Of a stretch of 64,000 nucleotides of DNA, positions 55,324 to 64,000 are shown piece by piece. The stretch comes from Ancistrus triradiatus. Lineage: Eukaryota; Chordata; Actinopteri; Siluriformes; Loricariidae. The position numbers and the translations under genes are program-made. The notes beneath the pieces were generated by a model that was not told the origin of the DNA, did no database searches, and was given only the letters and a program-made list of their open reading frames with translations. The stretch is from the NCBI GenBank assembly GCA_025084515.1, contig JAJAGP010000086.1:744001-808000 (forward strand), written 5' to 3'. How positions within the stretch are numbered: the stretch's first letter is position 1; each line of letters begins with the position of its first letter.

Positions 55324-56711
55324 CCCACTGACTGCAGAGGACATTGAACAATTCTGGAATACAGTAGAAGCCTGGGTGGCGGAAGCAGGTTCAGGTGCTC
55401 CACCTGCAAAAAAAAATGAAGAAAACATGAGAAAAGTTGCAGATATTTCTTGTGTTTTATTCAGTGACTGCAAACTGTTTCTAAAGCAGAATTTCCTGTC
55501 TTGTTTAATCTACTCAGGATGTGGGAAACGATTCCTGAATTTCAGCTGTTATTATTTTAGTCAAATTGTTTGAGTGGAAATTAAAGTTACTATATCACAA
55601 AATGTTTTTATACTGATCATGTAGGTTACCTGAACTTCTCCTTTCTTACAATCAGACAAATGGCTGGGCTACAGTTACCTTGGTTAGGAAAGCAATTGGT
55701 GCACCAAGGAATTCAAAGAAATCATTGTAACTTATGAAGAAACCATTTTAAGTATATTTGTTTCACATCATTAAAGAAAACTGTTTTTATCCTTGTTTCA
55801 GTGTGTTTATTAATTATTTAGTACAAGTAATGGATTTATTTGATCTTATTGTTAGCTGGTCAGTTTATATCATTAACTCTCCTTTTTCTTCTCGTGATTT
55901 CTGTACTTTATCTTGTGAATTATTACTCTGTCATGTGATTAAAACTGTAATCATTTTGTGAGTAAACAAACTGAAATGAAATTGATTTGATACATTGCTA
56001 TATTAAACATGTTAGTGATCGGATATTTTATGGGATGTGTGAATTAAAAAAATCATTATTAGGAACAAGCGTGCAGAACTGAAATGTGTTGATGAGCTGA
56101 CAGAAACTCGAATTGTATCGAGCAGAAAAGCATCTCAAATGCACAGAATGTTGAACTTTGAGGTGGATGGGCTACAGCGGCCCATCTGTCAACCAAGAAC
56201 AGAAAGACTTACATAAACTGGTCGGCTAAAGACTGGAAAAACGTAGCCTGGGTTTGGAACAGAAAAGTGTGTTAAGAAAGAAAACCTTAACAGGGTGTGT
56301 TTTTTTTTTTTTTATTCCAAGTTGTAACACAACAAAACAGAAAACAACAAGGGGGCGAATACTTTTGCAATGTCACAATTCATGCAGTTTCACAATATAT
56401 GCATACATATAGTCTGTGGGAGTTTTATTTTTAAATACACAACACCGTTGAGCTACTTTAGACAGACGATTGCCTGGAAATAAAACCCTCTCTGTGTTAT
56501 GTGGCTGCATGTGGAAACTCGTGTGGGTGGCTTGGGATGCACCCTTGAGGAGCCCCTCCTTAATTCCGAGCACTCCTCATGCATGTGCACACTGCACAGC
56601 GGACGCTTTGAGGAAATGTGGACTGAGAGACGCCGCTGAAGGGAAACCAGGTCCCGGGCGGGACCACGGGGCTTGCAGCAGGAGAACGATCTGTCTAACT
56701 TAATCCTGATC
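55324..56711. other. Copy C 3' flank and intergenic DNA before htra4
   Basis: 55324-56040 is related to the flanks of copies A and B. 56305-56372 is a Tc1-like end (aagttgtaacacaacaaaac and aagggggcgaatac). Nothing coding was seen in the rest; the promoter and 5' UTR of the htra4-like gene should lie in 56373-56711, without a clear TATA box. Confidence 0.5.
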
Positions 56712-57114
56712 ATGTGGGAGCTAAATGTGTTGGCGTGTCTCCTGGCGGTGTTGCGGGCACACAGGCTCGACCCGGGGTGCCCTGAGGTGTGTGACCGGTC
56801 CCGTTGCTCACCCGATCCGGACTTCTGTTACTTTGGAGTAGTGAGGGACGCGTGCCGCTGTTGCACCGTGTGCGCTCCTGGTGAGGGGGACCCGTGCGGG
56901 GAGCGTGGACGAGCGCGCTGTGGGGAGGGCCTGCGCTGTGATCGGACCCAGGGCCAGGACCGGAGGAGGTGCACATGCGTCTCCGTGGGCCCGGTGTGCG
57001 GCAGTGACAGGCGCACGTACCCCAGCGTGTGCCGCCTCAGGGCAGAGAACAGGAGGGCAGAGAGGAACCGAGCACCTACAGTCATCCCCGTGCAAAAGGG
57101 CGAGTGCGAGTCTG
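56712..57114 (+). CDS. htra4: htra4-like exon 1
   Basis: 403 bp, start ATG to donor GTAAGT, phase 1. GC-rich, unlike its surroundings. Encodes signal peptide, IGFBP and Kazal modules. Confidence 0.85.
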
Positions 57115-60100
57115 GTAAGTCAAGGTGGCGCATGCCAGGGTTACACCACCTACCAATGGGTACTGATTGAGGGCATACTGGTTGAGGTACTGGACCGTTT
57201 ACACACACTCCTGCACCAAATCTAGCTGAACAAGGTCCAGCACAAGACCACGACCTTGAGTCTTGGTCCTTTCAAGGTTTCTTCTTTGTAATGTTTAGGG
57301 AGTTTTTCCTTGCCACTGTTGCCCCAGGCTTGCTCAGTTAGGGCTATAGACCTAGATTTTTGTGAAGCTACTTTGAGGCTGTAAACATCTACAAAAATAA
57401 AATTGACATTTAGAGAAAATATGGATGGAAAGACAATAGACAATAAAAAAGACAATAAAATGACTTGAATTTCAACTGGCAACTGGCATCTTTTAAAAAA
57501 AGTGCCCCAGTGTGAGTAAGTTAGTGTGTAGGGGTGTGTTTGTGGAACATAAAGGACTGGCACCCTGTATACAGTGGATTCCTGCCTGTAGCCCCCGTCA
57601 GCTGGAATAAGTGGGTACCAAATCCATGAACGAATGTAATGTAATGTTTTATGATCATAAACATCTTGTAACTTATTTCCTTGAGTACACAAATCTGTAA
57701 CGTCCATCCTGATTAATGTACATGAAGATAACAGGAACCTTTTAACCAAGGTCCATCATTAAATGGAACTTTGTGTGATAATGGTTTTGGGCAGCTTGGC
57801 AGACAAAGGTGAGATTTGAACCCTTTATTTGGTCTGCAGTCCAGTATTTAAACTGCTAGACTACCACAGTCCTGATTAACTGGATATGAAATGAGTGAAT
57901 GAACTAATTTAGTCCACTCTCTCTCTCTCCACTCAGCGTCCTAAAATGAGGCTGTCTGCATACTTTTGGCTATATACTCCACGTCGCTGCAACTATTTTG
58001 TAAAATGTATACGTGTCTTTTTCTCAACAGGTCCTCGGAACCCCAGCAGTATGCGCTTCAAATACAACTTCATAGCAGACGTAGTGGACAAGATCGCACC
58101 TGCCGTCGTCCATCTGGAGCTCTTCAGAAGGTGAGGATGATGAGGATGAAATTTAGAAAAGCTCCCGGTAACAAATTACGAACCTGAACTACAACTCCAA
58201 TTACAAAGAAGTTGGGACGTTGTGTAAAACATAAATAAAAACAGAATACAATGATTTGAAAATCCTTTTCAACCCATATTCCATTGAATACACTAAAAGA
58301 CAAGATATTTAATGTTCAAACAAATAAACTTTGTTTTTCTGCAAATATTCACTCTTTTTCAATATGATGCCTGCAACACATTCCAAAACAGTTGGGACGA
58401 GGCAACAAAAGACTGGAATAGTGGAATTCCACATTCCACAGGTGAACAGGTTCATTGGAAGCAGGTGAGTGTCATGATTGGGTAGAGAGGAAGCATCCCC
58501 GAAAAGCTCAGTCGTTCACAAGCAAGGATGGGACGAGGTTCCCACAAATGAGGTTTCTCAACGTGCAATTGCAAAGAATTTAGGGACTTCATCATATACA
58601 GTCCATAATATCATCAAAAGATTAAGAGAATCTGGAGAAATCTCTGCAAGTAAGCAGCAAATCTGAAAACCAACACAATGCCCATGGCCTTCGATCCCTC
58701 AGGTAGCTCTGCATTAAAAACCGACGTCATTATGTAACGGACGGTCCACATTTCAAATTGTTTTTGGAAATCATGGACGTCGTGTCCTCCGGGCCAAACA
58801 GGAAAAGGACTGTCCGGATTGTTATCAGTGCCAAGTTCAAAAGCCAGCATCTCTGATGGTATGGGGGTGTGTTAGTGCCCATGGCATGGGTAACTTGCAC
58901 ATCTGTGAAGGCACCATTAATGCTGAAAGGTACATACAAGTTTTGGAGTGTTGTTAAAAGGAAAGGTGATGTCACACAGTGGTAAACATACTCCTGTCCC
59001 AACTGGTTTGGAATGTGTTGCAGGCATCACATTCAAAATGAGTGAATATTTGCAAAAATCAATAAAGTTTATCTGTTTGAACATTAAATATCTTGTTTTT
59101 GTAGTGTATTCAATTGAGTATAGGTTGAAAAGGATTTGCAAATCATCATATTCTGTTTTTATTCCGTTTTACACAACATCCCAACTTCATTGGGATTTGG
59201 GTTGTAAATTTAGAAGCAAATTTAAAAGCAGAAAAACAGCAAAGCATCCGGTTTTACTAGCACTCATCCTAGTCAGAGTTGCAGTAAAGGGTCTGGAGCC
59301 CTCCCAGGATTTGAACCCAGGCCCTCAGAAGCTGGCTCTTACCACTAAAACGGAATTAAAACAGTCAAACAGCTCCCTTATTAAATCAATAATCCAATTC
59401 ATGGTCAAAGAGAGTTAGGGCTTTGCCGGCAGCAAACCAACTGACAATGCTTTACTTTGGAATGTGGAAGGAAACCAGAGTACTTGGAGAAACCCACGCT
59501 GAGACTCCACATAGGAGGTGGCCAGGCTGGACCTCAAACCCTGATCTCTGGATCTGAGAGGCAACAGCGCCAAGTGTGCCATCACCGCCCTAGATGTAAA
59601 ACAATCTTAAGGTAATATACATTTTTTTGTGTGTGCCCTCAGACTTCCGTACGAGAACCAGGAGGTACCGGAGTCCACCGGATCTGGGTTCATCGTATCC
59701 GAAGACGGCTGGATCGTCACCAACGCTCACGTTCTGTCCAACAAGCAGAGGATCAACGTGGAGCTGAACAGCGGCCTCCACTATGACGCTACCATCAGAG
59801 ACCTGGATCAGAATTTGGATATCGCTCTCATTAAGATCGACTCGGAGGTGAGTTTGGCCTTCTCAGCCGTCTGCAGAAAAGCTCCGTCGATCTTTGCTTT
59901 TTGTTTATAGTAATTATTTTTCTATTAAAATAAAAATCATTTGGTGCCACCAGCCAGTCAGCTGGTAAACTCGGTCAGGGTGGTGCCATCCCATGCTTCA
60001 CAGCTTCACCAAAGCATTAAAAGCTAGTTAATCCCAGGGACTGCAGAAACACCATTAGATTCCATCACTTGTCATTTACCTTCCTTGCTCCTTCTATCAT

Positions 60101-62509
60101 AAATTCAGGGCTCGTTCTGACTCATGCTGGCATATTGTGGTGCCTATGGCACCTGTTATTGCACCTGACAGCCCGTCCTATTATAAGACAGTGCTCATTA
60201 GTCTCTTCCAGAGTCTCTCCAAGCTAAAAAGGAGACCAGCTTGCAATGGAGCTGAGCAGAGCTGAGATTCAAACTCACAACCTTCCAAATGTAGTCCTGA
60301 ACCTTAACCACTGACAATCAGTCCACCTTCATATCTCGTCTATTCATCTCATTGCATTTCATCCTTGTAGAACCCTTGACTCTTCTTGACATAATCTGCT
60401 TTTCCATGTTCATCATCTCCCGTGTTCACGTCTCCTTCTCGTCATATCCCATCTTCTACATTGACATCTTCTTCTTCTCCGTCCTGTCTTTCCAAGTTTC
60501 CACTTTCTTCTTCCCCCTCCTTGTATGTTCTTCTTATTTTATCTCTTTTTCTCCTCGCATCCCATCCTTCCGTGTCATCTTCCTGCATCCATGCCATGTT
60601 CTCATTCATATCCAGTCTTCCATGTTTACGTCTTCTCCTCATATTGCTTCTGTTCATGGTCTTCTGTTCATCATCTCCCATTTCGCCAAGTTTTCATCTC
60701 ATCATATCCTATCCTTTCATGTTTTCTCATCATGTTCTCCTTCCACGTTCTCGTCTTCTTCTCACTGTATCCATTCCTTCCAGTAATCTTTTCAAAATTT
60801 CCTTTCCCTTTTTTGTTCACATCTCCTTCTCCTTGTGTCCCATCTTTGATGTTGACATCTCCTTCAGTTCGAACTCTGTCTCTCCGAGTTCAGGTCTTCT
60901 CATCGTTTCTGGTTCTTCCAAGTTCACACCTTCCTGTCATCATATCCATTCCTTCCATGTCCTTCCTTGTCATATTCTCGTTGTTTTCCTTTCTCGTCAT
61001 GTTCATGTCTCCTCATATTCCTTCTCTTCAGGGTCTTCTTCTCATCATATCCCGTCCTCTCACATCTTCTCATCAGATACTTGTCCTTCCACATTCACAT
61101 TTTCTTCTCTTTGTATCTCCTCCTTGTAGAACCCCTTCACTCTTCTTAACATATCCTGTCCACCCTTCTTCTCCCCATCATGTCGTCTCCTCACTGCATC
61201 CCATCCTACTAGTACGCTCTTCGATGTATCCTGTCATTCCATGTTCACATCTTGTTATTGTCGAGCTCTGTCCTCTTCCACTTGCATTTGGACCAGTTCT
61301 CTTCATATCCAGCCTTCTACGTGCACGTCATCTTATTGCATCCCATTTTTCCTCTTCTTCTCATCGTATCTTGTCCTTGTGTGTCATCTTCTCGTCGTGT
61401 ACTATCCTTCCACGTTAATGCCTTTTACTTGTTGCCCGTTCCTTTCATCTTCACATTTTTTTTCTGTTCTGCACCTCATGGGCTCTAATTAAGCAATAAG
61501 CAGCAGCCAAACTTCAGATTATTGACAGAAGCACAGTGGTGGGTCTGAGTGCAGGTAGATACTTTGTCTCCCAGGGGAGGCAGGAATGGAGTGAGGTGTC
61601 CTGCCTAAGGACAAACCATAATAAAAGCGAATATTATCCTTCCCTCTATAAAAACACTCCCCGCTAGGCAGAGACAAGAGGCGGCAGGCAGCGGCATGTT
61701 TTTCACTTTATGGCAAAAAGCTTTTTAGGCTCTGCTGCAGCTCAGTTTACCCACTTTGTCACAGCAGCTCATCCACTGGGAGAAAGCCTTTGCAGATTTG
61801 AGGAGAACATGCCAAAACTCCACATATACAATATCCAGATTTAATTAGTCTAAAGCTGTGTGCTTTCTCTCTGAGCAGGAGGCTCTACCCATCCTGTCTC
61901 TGGGCCGTTCCTCGGATCTGCGGCCAGGCGAGTTCGTGGTGGCAGTGGGCAGCCCATTCTCTCTTCAGAACACAGTCACCACTGGCATCATCAGCACCAC
62001 ACAGCGGGGCGGGCACGAGCTCGGCCTCCACAACTCTGACATGGAGTACATCCAGACTGATGCCATCATCAACGTAAGTGCACGTGTCATGTGCACAGCT
62101 GAAGTTAAGCTACGTTGACATAAATGTGATTTCTTCCTTCGTATGCAATTTCTGGGGAGGGGTTCCAAACAATCTGAGTAGTCGTTGGAAATCTTAATCC
62201 CTATGTACCAGTTTTAATTTTTGTTAGGAGTTTCCTTTTGTTATTTCCTTTTGGAATTGGGTTTGCCAGGAATCCCAGGACAGGCTCCGGAAACCCCACC
62301 CTCAACAAAATCAAGGGTAAATGAGGACACAAATCAAACTAAGCACATTTGTACTCTGGTTTTAAAGCTTGAGTTAAGTTTTAGGTCAGATGATGAGTGG
62401 GTGGTGACCTTTCTCAGAGGTCCTGTAGCGAAGCATCTGCAGAGTGTCTGAAGAGCCCCTGTCCTTGCTCCTAAATGCATGGAGTGCAAGGCGGCTAAAA
62501 TTGAATTCC

Positions 62510-62556
<47 letters not shown>

Positions 62557-62593
62557 GCAGTACGGTAACTCAGGAGGGCCGCTTGTTAACTTG
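56712..62593 (+). CDS. htra4: HtrA-family secreted serine protease (htra4-like), exons 1-5
   Basis: Exons 56712-57114, 58031-58130, 59643-59847, 61879-62073, 62561-62593; phases join and no lesion was seen. Exon 1: hydrophobic signal peptide (LNVLACLLAVL), an IGFBP-like cysteine-rich module (residues about 23-85, ACRCCTVC) and a Kazal-like module (CGSDRRTYPSVC, about 95-134). Exons 2-5: trypsin-like protease with His in TNAHVLS, Asp in NLDIALIKID and Ser in YGNSGGPLVNL; total so far about 312 codons. The rest of the protease and the PDZ domain must lie beyond 64000. HtrA proteases act outside the cell on matrix and growth-factor-binding proteins. The assignment to HTRA4 rather than HTRA1 or HTRA3 rests on NQEVP, HVLSNKQRI and LRAENR, recalled from the family and not aligned here. 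An upstream in-frame ATG (56673) is less likely. Confidence 0.85.
57775..57872 (-). mobile_element. SINE remnant in htra4 intron 1
   Basis: Minus-strand tRNA-like head (gtagtctagcagtttaaata, GGGTTCAAATCTC) like that of 31925-32131, degraded. Confidence 0.5.
58031..58130 (+). CDS. htra4: htra4-like exon 2
   Basis: 100 bp, KYNFIADVVDKIAPAVVHLE; start of the protease domain. Confidence 0.9.
58191..59205 (+). mobile_element. Tc1-like element with terminal inverted repeats in htra4 intron 2
   Basis: Ends ACAACTCCAATTACAAAGAA and the inverse AACTTCATTGGGATTTGGGT plus TGT, bounded by TA. Plus-strand remnants of transposase (QRAIAKNLGTSSYTVHNIIK; VWGCVSAHGMGNLHICEGTI) with breaks. Confidence 0.85.
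59643..59847 (+). CDS. htra4: htra4-like exon 3
   Basis: 205 bp, TGSGFIVSEDGWIVTNAHVL with the catalytic His, and DQNLDIALIKIDSE with the catalytic Asp. Confidence 0.92.
59848..61878. other. htra4-like intron 3
   Basis: Mostly a pyrimidine-rich repeat (60330-61490). A degraded tRNA-SINE-like stretch may lie at 60255-60310. No exon seen. Confidence 0.6.
60330..61490. repeat. Degenerate pyrimidine-rich repeat, ~1.1 kb
   Basis: Recurring forms of catcatatccc, ccttccatgttc and tcttcttctc with no fixed period. The long plus-strand ORFs here are a by-product of the strand bias. Confidence 0.8.
61879..62073 (+). CDS. htra4: htra4-like exon 4
   Basis: 195 bp, GRSSDLRPGEFVVAVGSPFS and DMEYIQTDAIIN. 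Confidence 0.92.
62513..62553. repeat. (TC)n tract at the exon 5 acceptor
   Basis: About 20 TC units acting as an extra-long polypyrimidine tract eight bases before exon 5. Confidence 0.95.
62561..62593 (+). CDS. htra4: htra4-like exon 5
   Basis: 33 bp, YGNSGGPLVNL with the catalytic Ser. A (TC)n tract precedes its acceptor. Confidence 0.9.
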
Positions 62594-64000
62594 GTAAGTG
62601 CTTTCTTGTTCTCTGTTCATTCTCTGTTCGCCGGCTCTCCAGCATCGTGTTGCGTGTCTCGCTTTGCTTTGGTTATTAAATGACTGCCCAAGGTTGTTAC
62701 GCCTGCTTTTTACTTTACTGATGAACTAAGCTGGACTTCGGTTCACATCCTTCTTGATGCGGTTGGTTTCTTCTAGATACTCTTCTGTTTTTTGAGTGGG
62801 AACGTCACACAGCGCTGCCTGGCAGTGTTTTGATTCAAATTAATTGAAGACACAGATCAAGACGTTTAAAAACCTGCAACACATTCCAAAATAGCTGGGA
62901 CGGGGCAATTTAGGGCAGGTAATGACGTTAAAAAAAAACCTAAATAATGATGTGATTTCAAACAGGTGATTATAATCATGATTTGGTACAAAGCAGCATT
63001 CAAAGAAGATTGAGTAAAGATTGGCAGAGGATCTCCAGCTTATCAACAGATGCGTGAAAAAATGATTGAAATGTTTAAAAACAATGTTCCTCAAAGAAAC
63101 AACAGAAGAGATTTATATACTTCAGTCCAAACTTTTTCTGGTGTGTCTTGTTGAAACATGCATGGATGTCCCTGATAAAGATGTCGTCTTGAAGGCAGTT
63201 TATGTTGCTCTAAAATCTCAGTGGACTTTTCTGCATTAATGCTGCATCACAGAAGTGGAAATGAGCTTTACCAAGGGCCCTGACCCGACCCCATACCATG
63301 ACAGAGCCTGGCTTTTGGTCCTTTTTGTCTTCTAAAAAAGATCTGTTATACTGATGGGTCTGAGCACAATCCCCACTTCCACTGTATGATGGTCCATCCT
63401 AGATGCCTCCGAGCCCAGAGAAGTCGACGCCCCTTCTGGACATGGTTATAACATAAGGCTTCTTTTAGCACAGTACCGTTTTAAGTGGTGTCTGTGAATG
63501 TAACTCTGTATTGTAGAGCTTGATAAAGGTTTGATAAGGAATCCCTTGCCCATGTGGTTCTATCAGCTATTGATGAATGATGGTTCTTGATGCAGTGCCG
63601 TCTGAGGGAGCGGAGATCACCCCTCTTCAGTTTAGGCTTTTTAGGAAATTTCTTGAATCATTTAATGATATTATGCACTGTAGAGGGAGACATATATAAA
63701 CCCCTTCCAATCTTTCTTTGAGGAACATTGTTTTTAACCTCGTTATTAGTTCACACTGTCTGCAATCAACTAAAAGACAAAGTAAATGTAAGAAGCACAG
63801 ATGAATCTGATCTAGAACTCGATTTCAGAGCTCGTTCTGATGCTCAGTATCAGATCCCTGCACCCATATCTGGAGTCGAGTTCCGTGTCACAGCTGTGTG
63901 AGGAACCAGGCTAAGGCCACAGCGGCTCTATTATTATGCAAGCTTAATGAATCGCATTTTTCATGCCGCTGCGCTCCGGGGCCACTTCCATCAATTTAAA
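62594..64000. other. htra4-like intron 5, with MITE
   Basis: 62865-63790 resembles the MITE at 4470-5220, inverted (cctgcaacacattccaaaat; ttccttggagatccct-type internal parts). No further exon is seen to the window end. Confidence 0.55.

Noticed and set aside
56673..56711. An upstream start codon for the htra4-like protein
   Set aside because: It is in frame, but the resulting N-terminus is polar before the hydrophobic signal; starting at 56712 gives a normal signal peptide.
60352..61492. Several long plus-strand frames rich in Ser, Phe and His
   Set aside because: They arise from the pyrimidine-rich repeat and occur in several frames at once; no splice or domain support.

Overview
The window looks like teleost fish nuclear DNA. 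It has spliced vertebrate genes with GT-AG introns, and a dense mix of LTR retrotransposons, Tc1-like DNA transposons, an L2-type LINE, Penelope-like elements and tRNA-derived SINEs typical of ray-finned fish. No rRNA, tRNA gene, CRISPR array or bacterial-style operon was seen. The species cannot be fixed from the sequence.

Two host loci lie on the plus strand. (1) An array of at least three SAMHD1-like copies (HD-domain dNTP triphosphohydrolase). Copy A (4261-5955) is represented only by its last three exons, which are open and end in a normal stop; its 5' part is missing upstream. Copy B (19074-38752) lacks its 5' exons, is interrupted by about 15.8 kb of nested transposons and by a solo LTR, and carries frameshifts. 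Copy C (41424-55323) is the fullest: the HD-domain exons are open, one exon is duplicated in tandem, but two in-frame stops and a 13-bp exon deletion follow. The 3' flanks of A, B and C are also related, so the unit of duplication was larger than the gene. (2) An HtrA-family secreted serine protease, best matched to htra4. Exons 1-5 are at 56712-62593: signal peptide, IGFBP-like and Kazal-like modules, then the protease domain through the catalytic serine. The remaining exons lie beyond the right edge.

Layout. 1-3.8 kb: degraded Ty3/gypsy element (minus). 4.2-8.0 kb: copy A exons and flank. 8.0-18.4 kb: a repeat-rich composite element interrupted by a 7.8-kb Ty3/gypsy element with two LTRs, an intact 499-aa gag with an RRM/PNMA-like start, and pol in three blocks. 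18.5-40.3 kb: copy B with a BEL/Pao shell containing a 137-bp repeat array, a gypsy element, a LINE, Tc1 pieces and a SINE. 40.3-55.3 kb: copy C with a three-level nest (Tc1, then solo LTR, then gypsy), an inverted Penelope pair, a 67-bp near-perfect palindrome and a Tc1 element. 56.7-64 kb: htra4-like gene, whose introns hold a Tc1-like element and a 1.1-kb pyrimidine-rich repeat.

Nearly all autonomous retroelements inside the SAMHD1-like array run antisense to it. The picture is a duplicated innate-immunity/nucleotide-metabolism gene family decaying under heavy transposon load, beside an apparently intact protease gene.
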